Assembly: GCA_028641055.1 (NCBI GenBank) | Contig: CM054059.1 | Location: forward strand, 48,307,682 to 48,371,681 | Origin: Alopecurus myosuroides | Taxonomy: Eukaryota > Streptophyta > Magnoliopsida > Poales > Poaceae | DNA length: 64,000 nt | Direction of reading: 5' to 3' | Part shown: in pieces, positions 22,089-34,707 of the stretch | Layout: each line of letters starts with the position of its first letter | Numbering within the stretch: the stretch's first letter is position 1 | Notes under the pieces: generated by a model | The model's input: the letters and a program-made list of their open reading frames with translations, nothing else | Told to the model about the DNA's origin: nothing | Database searches by the model: none | Position numbers and translations under genes: made by a program

Positions 22089-23411
22089 GCACAAAAAGAG
22101 ATACGCTTATGGGAGAAAATTAATAAATTGCATATCATTGCTAGAAACTTGTGATCTACCTATAATGTTACTTATTGCTTTGATAAATCTCGTTGTTGTA
22201 GGAGGTATAAACACCTCCCTTTTCAGTGTGAGTATAATGATAATGTTACCATATCTTCTTATGTTAAGGGAAATTATGAATTATATGATGTGGAACAAAT
22301 TGAAGAATTTATTGCTTAGAAGAGTGCCTTCGAAATTGCCTATTTACTTGAAAGTATTGATGATGCACCTTATAAATACGAGATTTATGCTATACTTGAA
22401 TATTTCTTTGATAATTACAAGGATTTTAATTACTACATAATTGAATATCTTAATAAATGATCTCAACCTAAGGAAGAGACTAATGCCTTGCAGGAGCCTA
22501 TTGAAGAAGAAATTGCTGAATCTGGAAGCTCATTAGATGAAAAAGAGGAGTGTGATGATCAAGAGGAGGAATAATGGAGCTACCCATGTCTACCTCCCAA
22601 TGAGAGTAACTCTTTAACTCATAGTTGTGATGATCCTATTGATTCTTTTGAAATATTCCTTTTTGCTGAAGTTGGTACTTTCTATACTTGTTACCTTGAT
22701 ACTACTATGAATGAAACTTGTGAGAATGATATTGCTACTGTTATTTATGATAATCCATGCTACTTTGATAAATCCTATAAGAATCCTCTATTTATTCCAA
22801 CTATTGATATGCATGATAAGGAGGTAGTTTGTTTAGAAAATTTACATGATAATGCTCTAGATGATGGTCGTATGTTACTTGATGTTATAAATTATAATGC
22901 TACTGAAAATATTATTGCTATAATGTGCCCCATGCCTTTTAAGAGTGACCAATCGTCTTGTTTGATATTGCTAAAAATGGGAAAGAAGAGGACTTTATTC
23001 TTAATTTTGATCCCACTATTTTTGAGCTTGATATGAATTGTGTGCTTTTAGACATATGACAAACATGCTTTATGTGATAATTTTGCTGTTGAGTTTGTTC
23101 ATGATGCTACTGAAAATTATTATGAGATAAGAAAATATGGTTGTAGGAATTTTCATGTTACTAAAGCACCTCTCATTTTGTTGAAAGTTTTGAAATTCCT
23201 CTTGTTCTACCTTCCCATGATTTCTTGTTTGAGCTTCTTTAATTTCTTTCTTTACAAGATTCCTATGCATAGAAAGTGGGTTAGACTTAAATTTGTTTTA
23301 TACTTGCTTCTTGATTCTCTCTTTTGCTTTAGTTCATATTTTTCATGTGATCATCTTCTTCACTTGAAAACACGTGAATCCACTTTTCTAGGCCTAGCTA
23401 AACGGTGTTAA
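22089..23411 (+). pseudogene. Non-gag ORF of element C, unknown function, with stops and frameshifts
   Basis: One frame from about 22089 to 23036 is coding-like throughout: AQKEIRLWEKINKLH, GNYELYDVEQIEEFIA, YKYEIYAILEYFFDNYKDF, an acidic run, then ENDIATVIYDNPCYFDKSY. It is broken by four stops (TGA, TAG, TGA, TAA), all explicable as C-to-T changes. After about 22965 the frame shifts twice. The C-terminal part (23103-23411) reads DATENYYEIRK, a long hydrophobic stretch (LLKVLKFLLFYLP..FFNFFLYK), then IPMHRKWVRLKF, and ends GLAKRC. That end is shared with element A. It has none of the gag, protease or pol motifs. A membrane-associated product is suggested by the hydrophobic tail. Confidence 0.65.
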
Positions 23412-26063
23412 AGAAAAGCACTTATTGGGAGATAACCCATGGTTTTTTTTTCTTTGCTTTTCTCTGTTTTCTCTGAGTCAAGGGATTGTATACTTCTGTG
23501 GAAACTCCTTTTTTTTCTTTATTTTCATGTATTATTCGTGCCAAGTATAGTTTCTAACGAGAGTTGGAGTTGGTTTTGGATTTCTGCGCAGGAAACAAAT
23601 TTCTGCTGTCCACCATAAAAAAAACTGTGTAATTCACAAAAAGATCGAAATGAACTTAAAGTTTTTGAGCTTTTTCCTCAGCTAATTCCGAAACTTTTGC
23701 ATTCTTTAAGTTTTTCGATTTGAGCAACGTAAGTGTCCCCAAACAAATTCGTCTTTACAGACTGTTCTGGTTTTGGCAGATTCTGCCATTTTTCTTGCAT
23801 TTGCTCTTTTATGATGTCAAGTGGATTTCTTTGCTTCACGAAACATCAGTGGATGTAGCTAATTTTTTAAGTATCAATATCACTTGTTCCCATGCAGAAC
23901 ACGTGAATTTGTATGCACTAACCCTCTAATGCGAATTACTTTGTGTGGTGTGATGGAAGTTTTCAAGGGTCAAGAGAAGAGGGTGATATAATGTCATCAA
24001 GAAGAGTGAAAGTTCAAAGCATGGGGATGCCCCCATGGTTCATCCCAGCAAATTCTAAGAAGACTCAAGCATCTAAGCTTTGGGATTGCCAAGGCATCCC
24101 CTTCTTCATCAACAATTTATCAGGTCACTTCTAGTGAAACTATATTTTTATTCGGTCACATCATATGAATTTTACTTGGAGCGTATGTTTGTTTTTCTTT
24201 TGTTTTACTTTGTTTTATTTTATTTTCCTTGCTGAAATAAACATGACTGGAACCTAGCATTCTTGTTGGGAAATAGACACGCTCCTCTTTTTCATTTGAA
24301 TACTCGGTATGCTCGTATTCTTAGTTTTTCTTCGAGTTATTGAATCCTTTTAGCTCCTGTTTTGTTTTCATGCATCTCTTATTCAGAGATGTTAGTTTTA
24401 GTATTATGTGAGTACTCCCATGCTTGCTTGCTTTATCATTTAGAGAGTTTTTGTTAAAACAAACTTTGTATGGTGCTTGTTTGGAAAACAATTGCTGCAT
24501 GGGGTAGAATTTATAACGATGCAAATAGAAGCTTGTATAGAATGTGGCTAGACTTTTTCATGCCATGCTAGATGTTATTTTTATTCTAAAGCCTAGTGGT
24601 TATTTTTGTAGCATGATTTTTCTCAAATAGCTGAGAGTGTTTAATGTGCCATTGAAATAATCATGAGTTGTTCTAGTCATATTGAAGCATAAAATGTGGT
24701 GTTATCCTTTGAATGTTTTATTTGGTTGACTTGGCGCATGCTTACACCATATTAATGACTACACACAAGTCACCTATATCCTCTGTGTCCATTTATTTTT
24801 TGAACTTTTGGTACCACTTATGCTTTGATTAATGATGTTTTTGTCGATATGCATGATTGTGGTCTTTATGCTCTCTTGAGTTGTCGCTCCCAGTCTTTCC
24901 TAGCCTCCACCTGTACTGAGTATGAGCTATACTCAAAGTATTCCAAATGTGTCCACCATACCTACCTACATGTGGTACTTAACCGCCACTCCAAAGTAAA
25001 TTGCTCATGTGTTACCTTTAAAACTTCCAAAATTACTCCTGTTTTGTGTTCCTGTTTTAGCTCATGAGGATGTAAATAGGGAATATTTATCTCACTTGTT
25101 GATTGGATTTCACACCATAGAGTAGTGGCTTCATCTGCTTATCCAATTGATAGAAGAGCTGGCGGCGGGGTGCCTAGCCCAAAATTAATACAAACGAATT
25201 ATCTTCACTATTTTTGCCCCTGATTTATCTGTCAAAGCATAATTATGTAAACAAAAGAGATAGAGGTATGACCATCTAAGACAGTTGGGTCCTTGAATGG
25301 GAGCCTCTCTTGTGAAGTCTAGTTGGCTTGTGACGTACTGTATTTTCTGTTTACCATTCGTTGACATAAGCATACACTTCTTTAAAAATAGACACTCCTC
25401 CACAGTATGTGATTGTTGGAAGTCACCCAAGGATTCGGTTATCCATGGTTTGCGTAAGAAGGTTGGGAGGAGTGTAAAACATTTAATACCTCTATTTAAT
25501 AAAATAAAATGCTCTAGCACATGAGTGATCCATCCTTCCCTCTGTGAAGGGCCTTTATTTTACTTTTATGTTGAGTCTCCATCTTCTAACTTTATGCACA
25601 GTTGAGAGAGCATAGTTGCCATTCTGAGTTTAATGTGCATTTGTCCCAGAAACATTATTAATTGCTTCATGGTGTGTTATTACTTGCTCTAAAATTATTT
25701 GTTCTAGTCTTCCTTTTAAACTTTGAAGGTGTCCTTGCATTTATGTTTTCCCCCACTCTTAAGGACAAGAGAAATATCACCTTGCTATGTTTTCTTTATA
25801 CTTGAAACAAACGTATAACTTTCAGTGCATTGTTATTCATGATCTTTTATTTGTGGTACTTATCATGATGCAAAGTGATTGCTATGTTTCATTGTTAAAA
25901 TTATATCTATCATCCTTGTGTTTAAAGTTCTATGATCTCAGCTATACTTATGCTTTTACAATTTGCATGATCAAGTTTATGTTGGTAGCATGTCACCTTA
26001 GAAATTATTTGTTTTTTATCGTTTACCTACTCGAGGACGCGTAGGAACTAAGCTTGGGGATGT
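23412..26063 (+). other. 2.6-kb non-coding tail of element C with PPT
   Basis: It is collinear with the tail of element B. No supported gene. The PPT CTAAGCTTGGGGATGT at 26048-26063 abuts the 3' LTR. Confidence 0.7.
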
Positions 26064-27663
26064 TGATACGTCATAAACGTATCCTTAATTTCTGATGTTC
26101 CATGTTGTTTTCATGTTATTTGCTACATGTTTTCTATACACTTTATGTCATTTTTATCGATTTCTGGGACTAACCTATTAACAACATATCACAGAGCCAG
26201 TTCCATGTTTTCTGCTGTTTTTAATTTCAGAAAAGTTGTTCTGGAAATATTCTCGAAATTGAAAAATTCGAAGCCCGAAAGTCTTAGAAATCTCGAAGGT
26301 TCCACGGAGTCCAGAAGAGGCCCGGAGAGGGGGGCCACACCATAGGGCGACGCACCCCCTGGCTGCGCCATGGGGTGGCGTGGGCCCCTCGGGCATCCAC
26401 CGCCATCGCCCTTTCGCCTATTTAATCCCCCCGATACATGAACCCTAAAGATATACCACTTTTTCCCGAGAAACACACGAGGCCACCGTCATCGTCAACC
26501 CGAGATCGGGAGGGTTCTGGAGCTCTCCCCGGCACCCTGCCGGGAGGGGAATTCATCACCGGACGGCTCTACACCACCATGCCCGGTTCCGGAGTGATGC
26601 GTGAGTAGTTCATCCCATAACTACGGGTCCATAGCAGTAGCTAGATGGTTGTCTTATCCACTTTATGCCTCATGTTTAGATCTCGTGAGCTGCCTTACAT
26701 GAACAAGATCATCTTATTGTAATGCTACGTGTTGTGCTTGCTGGATTCGATGAATCTTGAATGTTATGTCTTCTGATTATCAATCTATCATGTTATCTTC
26801 ATGCATATGTTATTTATGACCTTGCATGCTCTCCATTATTAGTGAATTCTCTGTCCAAGTAGATGCTAGTGACTCCAAGAGGGAGTATTTATGCTTGTTA
26901 CTGGGTTCATGCCTCCTTTGCATCTAAGCTCAAGTGATAGAAAGGTGACGGATGGAGGATGTGTTGTTTCCATTAGGGAGAAAACAACGACGTTTAATTT
27001 GTTTACATTGTTTACATTACGCACTTTTCTTACTGCAATTATCTGTTGCTTGCAACTTAATACCCAACGTTTGTTCGGATGATATTCGAAAGGTAGATTA
27101 TTAGTCATAGATGCAGTTGGATGAAGGTCTATGTATTTTGTTGTAATGCCCGCATGAATCACATAGTAATCTTTATGTCTTGCATATGCACTACGGTGCA
27201 GCCTTCATTTCTATCAATTGCCCTGCTGTAATTTGTTCACCACACATGTTATTTATTTTCTATGGAGAGACACCACTAGTGAAATGTGGACCCCAGTCCA
27301 TTTCCTCATACTGATAATACAACCACCGCAATTACTGTTCTCACATTGTTGCTACTATTTTCATATTGTTCTCACACTATTTTCCACACCATACGTTTAA
27401 CCTCTTTGTGTTCAGCAAAACCGGTGAGATTGACAACCTCACTGCTTCGTTGGGGCAAAGTGATTTGATTGTGTTGTGTAGGTTCCACGTTGCTGATGAA
27501 CCGGTAGTGTGCCCTGCCATCTCAGCTGCATCAACCTTCGGAAGTTGCTTTTTCCTCCTACTGGTCGATTCAACCTTGGTTTCTTTCTGAGGGAAACTTG
27601 CTACTATGCTCTTCATACCTTCCTCTTGGAGTCTCCCAAGGAACATGTGTTACACGCGCATCA
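26064..27663 (+). repeat. 3' LTR of element C (1600 bp)
   Basis: It starts TGATACGTCATAAACG after the PPT and ends ACACGCGCATCA, followed by the target duplication CACTC. Confidence 0.9.
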
Positions 27664-28213
27664 CACTCTCATTGTCACACAAGAGTGGCACCTTATCCAA
27701 GTGAACATCATACTCTTTGAGGGTTTGCCTCATCCATGGCAATTGGGTGCAAGCATTAGTGGCCGCCACATACTCGTCTTCGACGGTGGAGAGAGATATA
27801 AAAAAATTCTTCTTGGAAGACCAACTCACCAAGTACATACCAAGAAATTGGCATGCCTCGGAAGTAGACATCGTGTCATCTTTATCACCAGCCCAATCCG
27901 AGTCTGTGTACCCCTTGAGATAAAATTGTGCCCCCTTTGGGTACCACAAACCAAGTTTTGAGGTATGAACCAAATACCGAAAGATCCCATGGACCACCAC
28001 CAAGTGACTTTCCTTATAAGCCTACCTTGCACACACGCCTATACTCAACACAATATCGGGCCTAGATGCACAAAGATAAAGAAAATAACCAATCATAGAA
28101 CGATACAACTTTTGGAACACATCTATACAGTCCGGATTGCGCTTGAGGAGGCATTTGACTTGCATTGGATAGACCTTCTCTTCTGCACCTTGGAAGTTAA
28201 ACCTCTTGGGCAT
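27664..28213 (-). pseudogene. RNase H N-terminal part and RT end of element D
   Basis: Minus-strand frames read RSMIGYFLYLCASRPDIVL, then GYTDSDWAGDKDDTMSTSEA, VSWSSKKNFFISLSTVEDEY and PLLCDNES. These are the copia RNase H core motifs (SDWAGD, STVEDEY, CDNES). A frame change near 28010 separates the RT tail. The fragment ends at the C insertion. Confidence 0.85.
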
Positions 28214-28299
28214 CTATTGGGTATACTTGGCTTGAGAGATGAAAGTCCCGCGAGCCAATTGCTTGATCTCAAAGCCAAGGAAGAATTTAAGCTCTCACA

Positions 28300-29089
28300 T
28301 CATGGACATCTCAAAACTGTTAGTCATTAGCTTTGAGAACTCATCATTAAAAGCTTTTTTAGTTGAGCCAAAGATAATATCATCCACATAGAGTTGTCAT
28401 ATTAAAAGCTCTCCCTTTAACCTCTTTGTGAAAAGGGTGGGATCGATTTGCCCCACTTCAAACCCACAGTCTTGCAACAACTCACTAAGGTGCTCACACC
28501 ACGCACGTGGAGCTTGTTTAAATCCATAGAGAGCCTTAGAGATCTTGTAGACATGGTTAGGGAAGTTTGGGTTCTCGAAACCCGGAGGTTGCTTAACAAA
28601 TACCTTCTCTTTCAATGGACCATTAAGAAAGGAAATCTTGACATCCATTTGTTGCAATTTAAAGTTGTGAGAAGAAGCATATGTAAGGAGGATACGAATG
28701 AACTCAAGATGAGCCACAAGAGCATAGGTTTCATCAAAGTCGATGCCTTACACTTGAGTGTAGCCTTGTGCCACCAATGTTTCCTTGTTCCTCACAACAA
28801 TACCATTCTCATCTTGCTTGTTCTTTAATATCCACTTGGTGCCAATAACATTGTGGCAATTTTTAGGCTTCTTAACTAGCTTCCAAACTTTATTGCGCTC
28901 AAAGTTATTAAGCTCATCATGCATAGCTTCCAACCAATCTGAATCTTCAAGAGCTTCAAACACTTTATTTGGTTCCACCATGGATATGTGAGCTTGATGC
29001 TCACAAAAGTTCTCCAATTGCCTTCTTGTGGATCTTCTAGCTTGAACATCTTCTAACACCTTGTTATCGGATCCATCAATACACTTCAA
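28300..29089 (-). pseudogene. Reverse transcriptase (copia type) of element D
   Basis: It copies element RNA into cDNA. Motifs seen on the minus strand are DSDWLEAMHDELNNFERNKVW and GTKWILKNKQDENGIV at the start, and MDVKISFLNGPLKEKVFVKQ and SKALYGFKQAPRAWCEH in the core. The catalytic LYVDDIIFG lies near 28370-28400, after a frame change. The D of MDVK and the YVDD pair are present. Frameshifts near 28400 and 28730 disable it. Confidence 0.85.
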
Positions 29090-29147
29090 GGCTCTTCTAA
29101 TCCTACTAGCACAACGGGCTTCGATCTCCTCATTATTGCGAGAAGTG

Positions 29148-30415
29148 TCACTTGATCATCTTGATCATTTGGGTCCCTGTCTTGACCGGTTTGTTGTCCT
29201 TGATCATGAACATCATCATCTTCATGACTTGCTTCAACTTGAGATGAGGAAGTTTGATCTTGTCCTTGACCTTGGCTAGCTTGAGGAGTAGGAGTGGTTG
29301 GTTCTTGCATAGCAACTTGGTCAACAATGTGAGGGTCTTGAACTTGTTCCTGGGTTGGTGCATCACTTGCTGCTTGGGCTTGATTTTCCAATGTAGAAGA
29401 GGGCTCCACTTGAGTAGAGAATATTCCTTCTCAAGTCCCCACAAGGTGTCCCTCGATGGGGCGAAAAATCCCACGCCCATCGTTCCTATGGTTTCTTGAG
29501 GTATTTCAACATCTACATCAGAAATACGAAATTTTCCAACTTGGGAGCCATCATTTTCTTCGAACACCACAGACACGAATCAATGACAATCCGTGAGGCC
29601 TTGTCAAAGACTATAACTATGGGATTCGGCACCATAACCAACAAATGTACCCTCAATATTTTAGCTTGGAATTTAGACAAATGAACACCCTTGATCAAAT
29701 AGAAACAGTAACAACCAAAGACACGGATGTAGGAGATGTTGGGTTTGTTGCCAGTGAGAATCTCATATGGAGTCTTCACTAAGCCCTTGCGAATATAAAG
29801 CTAGTTTGACGAATGACAAGCGGTGGAGATGGCTTCATCCCAAAGATATTGGGGAGAGTTAAACTCCGCCAACATGGTCCTAGCCATATCCAATAAAGTG
29901 CGGTTCTTCCTCTTGGCTACACCATTTTGTTGAGGGGTATATGTAGCGGAATAATGATGATGAATACCCTCTTCACTTAGGAACTCATTAAGGGTGTAGT
30001 TCTTCTACTCGGAGCCACTGTCCCTCCGAATGGCCAAGATAGGAAGATTGTATTGACGTTGCACTTGATTGAAGAAGTCGATGATGGTTTGTTGGGTCTC
30101 ACTCTTTGACTTGAAGAAATATAACCAAGTGTATCTTGAATAGTCATCCACCATCACCAAGCAATACTTCTTGCCACCAAGACTTGCCTCGGGCAAGGCA
30201 CCAAAGCGATCAACATGGAGAAGCTCCCAGATCCTCTCTGATGAAATGATGGACTTGGCTTTATGGTTGATGTCATGCATCTTTCCTTCAAAACAAGCCC
30301 TACACAAATGATATTTGGAAAATGAAACATTTTCTTTTAGGCCAAGGATGTTACCACCCTTGTGGAGACTTTGGAAAGTTCTCATGTTGACATGGGATAA
30401 GCGGTGATGCCACAA
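29148..30415 (-). pseudogene. GAG-pre-integrase and integrase of element D
   Basis: It inserts the cDNA copy. 30415-30005 reads MWHHRLSHVNMRTFQSLHKG, CRACFEGKMHD (HHCC zinc finger), then VMVDDYSRYTWLYFFKSKSE and DSGSE. The usual Asp-Gly-Gly of copia integrase is Asp-Ser-Gly here, and a stop follows. 29779-29513 holds MKTPYEILTGNKPNISYIRV, the conserved region after the catalytic Glu. A Gln/Asp-rich linker to RT follows (29409-29148). Confidence 0.75.
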
Positions 30416-30419
30416 CTAC

Positions 30420-30900
30420 CCCACGTCGTTCTTGCCGAAGAGACACATCGTTTGAGAGTTGGTGGACTCCGAAAATTCCAAAACATACAACTCATTTTTG
30501 ACATGCCCAACATAAGCAACATCAAGAGACTTGCTCCACAAGATGATCACCTTGTCATGATCAATGAAGAAGGAAAATCCCATCTTCCCTAAAGCACGAA
30601 CTGAAATCAAATTGAAAACCAAGGGATTCTACAAGCATGACATTCTCAAGGGTGATATTAGGAGCAACAACCACCTTGCCAAACCCCGTTAACTCAGACT
30701 TGGACTTATCTCCATAAGTGACAATTGCTTGATCCAGATTTGGCTTCAACTCTGTCACAATTTTTTTTCCTTCCGGTCATATGACTTGTACACCCACTAT
30801 CAAGCATCCATTTTGCACCACCGGAAGCATAGCCCTACAAGGAATCATTGACTTGAGTTAGGACCCAACGAGGGTCCTCTCATGTTTGCAACAAGGTTCT
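30420..30900 (-). pseudogene. Aspartic protease of element D
   Basis: On the minus strand, KWMLDSGCTSHMTG (near 30785-30825) is the copia protease active site D-S-G. Downstream fragments FDFSSCFREDGI and LNLISVRALGKMGFSFFI in shifted frames fit the protease end. Several frame changes disable it. Confidence 0.7.
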
Positions 30901-31091
30901 TTGGAACCCAAATAGAGTAATCAATGTAACCCTCAATAGGACCAACATATTTAGCTTGCACAATACCATAATAATCAACAAATAGGAAATGGTGTGGATT
31001 GTTAGTTTCTGCGGAGTTGCTACGAGTAGTGTTGTCCCTAATGACAATACCACTTGCACCAAGATTCTTCTTTGCTTGCGCGGGCCTGGCC

Positions 31092-33129
31092 TTATTTTTT
31101 CTTCTTCTTCTTGTTCTTACTCTTGGCTACATAGACAAGACCTTTCTTGCCAACTTGTGGTCTAGGAGCAACCACTTGTGGCTTGGGAGCCACTTGTGGC
31201 TTAGAAGCCACAACCTTCTCAACACTAGGGCCCTTGCCCTTGATTCTTGCTAGCTTTTCCTTCAACCTAGCATTCTCCTCAATAATATTTGCATGATCAT
31301 AAGAAGTAGAATTAATAGGCACATTAAATTGATCAAGTTGAGTTTGAAGTTGTTCAAGAGACTTGTTGAGGGTAGAGAGTTCCTTCTCCACAGCCTTGTG
31401 AGCCTCGGTGAGCTTCTCTAGCTCCTCGGTTAGTTTTTCATGACCAACACCAAACTCAACCTTCTTATTTTTAATTCTCTTATATTTAGAAATGGCAGGA
31501 TCACGTCCTTTAGTGATCTTAGAAATTGACTCATTATGTGACTCTTCAATAGATTCAAGTCTCTCCTCAAGAGATACTCGAAGCTCGTGTTCCTCCTCAA
31601 GAGCATTAGAGAGGGAACGCTTCTCAAAGAAATCATTCCTCTCGGTTTCACATTTCTTATCAAGAGCCTCTTGGGCCTCTCCCAATTGACTCATGAGAAG
31701 GGTGAAATATTTATTGTTCTCCCCTTGAAAGTTAGTCATATATATGTTCAAGGAGGCAATTTCATCTTCAACACTAGAACTAGCTAGTTTAGTGGAAGAA
31801 GAAGATGATACCTCTGTGGCCTTAGCCATGAAGAACTTAGAAGAGGGTTGAGGAAGATTCTCATTGGGGGATTCAAAGAGTTACAAAGATAATGAAGATG
31901 CAATAGCAATATAGTCCACTTCACCTGGGGTTTCTTCTTCCTCTTCATCACCGGTGTCATACTATTCTTGAGTCACAAGCACATATCTAGACATTGGCTT
32001 CTCGTTCAAAGGCTTGTTCTTGAATTGAGGATTCTTGTTTGGAGCCTTTGACTTATCCTTTAGGACTAGCTTTCCACTATGGTGTTTCCTATTCTTGAAG
32101 GGGCATTCGGCAACAAAGTGATACTTGTCTTGACAATTTAAACAAGCACTCATTATTTGAGTCCCTTATTTTCCATAGCTAGACTTGGTCTTCTTCTCAA
32201 CATATGCCTTGGCCTTGGGAGGATTCTTCCAAAAAATTTGCACCACAAGAGCAATGCAATCCTTAATCATGTGATCATATTCTTGATCTTTGAGCGGGAA
32301 AAAATGTTCCTCCAAGAAACCTCTTCATGTGAATCCACCGTCTTGCTCACCACCTTGGCCTTCAAAGCAACGGATACTCCTTTGTGCATCCCAATAGCAC
32401 GAGCACGTGTGTCATGGGCTATATTTGATTGCACCTTGAAGGAGGGCATCTCTTGCATCACCTCGGTTGAGGTCATTGTAGCAAAGTTGTGCTTCCCTTG
32501 AAGGATCTTCACATCCACGGGCTCAAATGGCAAGAGGGAATTGATGTACTTCCTCTTGATCCAAGCATCATCAACATATTTAGCACCAAGAGCACTAAAG
32601 GAATTAGCTAGGGTCTTGAGTCTTCGGTACATCTCCTCATGGCTCTCACCATCGAGCATATAAAAACCCTTGATCTCATTGCACAAGGTATCATACATAT
32701 TCCTTTGCATGCTCTCATTTCCCACGAACATGGTGACGAGAGCATCCCAGGTGTCCTTGATAGTGGAATATTGTTAAAGATGAGGCATGTGGATTGGCCC
32801 CACGGCTTGTTGAATGATCAACATGTCGGTGTAGTTGAGTTGGCAATCTACCACTTATCTTCTTGTCAAGTTCTTGGGGTCATGAGGCTTGTATCCATCT
32901 TGAGTGACCCTCCAAAGCTCAATACAAGAAGAGTTCAAGTGATCTTTCATGAGATATTGCCAGTGATCAAAAGGATGTGCATCAATTTTAGGAGGTTCAC
33001 CTCTAGGGTTAATATGAGGATGTGGACTGGGAGAGTATCGTCCTTCGACGGAGTGGTAATGTCCCTTCTCTTCCGAACAATTAGAAGTGGAGTTCTTAGT
33101 GAGGTCAATTTTAGGTTGTCCACCCTTAT
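31092..33129 (-). pseudogene. gag: gag of element D (main part)
   Basis: Order on the minus strand: an N-terminal part (33129-32732) with HPFDHWQYLMKDHL and stops; the capsid core (32731-32267) with YDTLCNEIKGFYMLDGES and MYRRLKTLANSFSALG; a CCHC knuckle at 32153-31962 (CLNCQDKYHFVAEC); and a long coiled coil at 31829-31092 (245 codons, LEEEHELRVSLEERLESIEE..) ending in a Lys run. A C-terminal coiled coil is known for SIRE-type gag. E interrupts it at 33130. Confidence 0.8.
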
Positions 33130-34004
33130 TGTCGTGGTGGTGTCACGGCAGATGCCATGGGATGGCTAAAGATGTGGGGACGAAGGACGCTGGAGGTGCT
33201 CGGGGAGGGATCACGCGACGAGTAGCCGCGTGAGGTACGAAGTAAACACTGCAAACAACACGATCTACCCAGGTTCAGGGCCCTCGTGAGGAGGTAAAAC
33301 CCCTACTCCTGCCTTTCTCTATGTATTCTGGTGTCTCACCGAGTAGCCACAGTACAATGTTCTTGCTACCGAGTAGCCACTCCTCTCTCTACGTGATGAA
33401 CTAGGTCAAGAATTAGGTCACGATGTGTTCCAGCATGCGATGCCTCACGCAGGAGGCGGCGGGGCACCTTATATACATGGTGCCCAGCCGGATACGTCCA
33501 AACATGGACAAGTGTCGACATAGTGTGCACATCGTCCTTCTTCCGGGTTCCCGCTGACAGCTTTGGTTCCTAACCTTGGCTGCATCCGGAAAGTCGTTGG
33601 GCAAAACCAAGGAGACACACTGGTATCACTGTGCCAAACACAGACTGGGCCCCCCTTATCCTGCGACCGCCTGCTTCCCTGCTGTCACTGTCAGGCAGGC
33701 CGGTCCCAGGTGAACAGTAGTTCGAATAGTGCCAAGTACGGACCCGGGATACGCGGGATCCTGTGTCAGAACGGCTCCTTTGACTTTCTGGCCCGAGTAG
33801 GTTCCCGCCAGTTTTACTCGGGCCAACTCTTCTACTCGAATGGACAGAACTTGATTGATTCTTTCTTCTGGTCATCTTGAGGTGAGACCGAGTAGCAGTC
33901 GACCGGGTAGCAAGTACCGGGTAGGCGGCTACTCGACCAAACCTCTCTTCTGATAGTTGCTTCTACCACTTGTCTTTACCCTACTCGGGGGTAACCCCCC
34001 GACA
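33130..34004 (-). repeat. 3' LTR of element E (875 bp)
   Basis: It is the 3' LTR because the coding strand is minus. A minus-strand TATA (GTATATAA) sits at 33469-33478 in the loop of a 7-bp inverted repeat GGGCACC/GGTGCCC. Eight CGAGTAG/CTACTCG words occur in it. Confidence 0.92.
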
Positions 34005-34533
34005 GCAGTCCCCGAAGCTGGTAGAGTCTTGCGAACTCGTTCACTAGGCTCTGCCAGCTTAAAACCAATCCTTGCAACATAGCCCTTGAACCTCAAGATG
34101 CCGAGTAAGAACCTCTGAGTAGTACTCTAGAAAGTACCTTGAGTTTCCTGTCTTCCGAGTAGCACCAGCTTTCTACTCTGTAACCGAGTAAAAAGTCTTA
34201 GAGAATTTCTCCTCTAGCGTCTCTGCAGCGCAGAGCACAATCCAGCCTTCCGTGTCGCAACTGGACACGTGTCAAGCATCCGCGACCCCGACGTCTCGCT
34301 GCCCAGGACACGACGTGCCACGCGCCCAGTTTTCACGGGGTGGGCCCCCCCGGCTCGTCATGTCCCATCAAACACAGTAATAGGCCACGATCTGGTCGTG
34401 GGATCAGCTGTGGCCGTTACGCGCGCGTTCCGCGCTTGCGTGCGTTTCTATCCGGCCACAGGCCCCACCACACGAGTGTTATGGCCACGATCGATCCCAC
34501 TACCCCGATGGTAACGGTAATCTGAGGCGAGGG

Positions 34534-34539
34534 TATAAA
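34534..34539 (+). promoter_or_regulatory. TATA box of the antisense gene in element E
   Basis: GGGTATAAATACCCC (34531-34545) lies 170 bp before the ATG at 34708, with a pyrimidine-rich leader (TTCCCCTTCTTCCACC..) between. This is a canonical plant core promoter on the plus strand, outside the LTR. 34005-34530 is non-coding and would hold upstream elements. Confidence 0.6.
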
Positions 34540-34707
34540 TACCCCCATCGGTAACTTCCCCTTCTTCCACCTCTGTACTTTCCTCTTTCGCTCCTCTGTT
34601 TCCTCTCCGCCGCTGAGCTCTCCGCCGCCGCGCAACTCTTTGCGCCGCCGCGGACTCGTTCTCTCCACCCAATTCCTCCAACTTCCACCACCTTCTCGCT
34701 CGCTGCC

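Larger units (their letters stand above)
20290..27663 (+). mobile_element. Element C: complete LTR retrotransposon with a non-gag/pol ORF, 7374 bp
   Basis: Both LTRs are whole (TGATACG..CATCA) and flanked by a perfect 5-bp duplication CACTC (20285-20289, 27664-27668). The internal region is 4180 bp: PBS, one decayed ORF of unknown function (22089-23411), a 2.6-kb tail and the PPT. No gag, protease, RT or integrase was found, so it is non-autonomous. The LTRs differ by roughly 24 bases in the first ~260 bp (about 9%, counted by eye), so the insertion is old. Confidence 0.9.

Noticed and set aside
27218..27590. Short ORFs in C LTRs that appear twice (21112/26891, 21439/27218 and others)
   Set aside because: They recur because the LTR is duplicated and differ by stops and shifts between copies.
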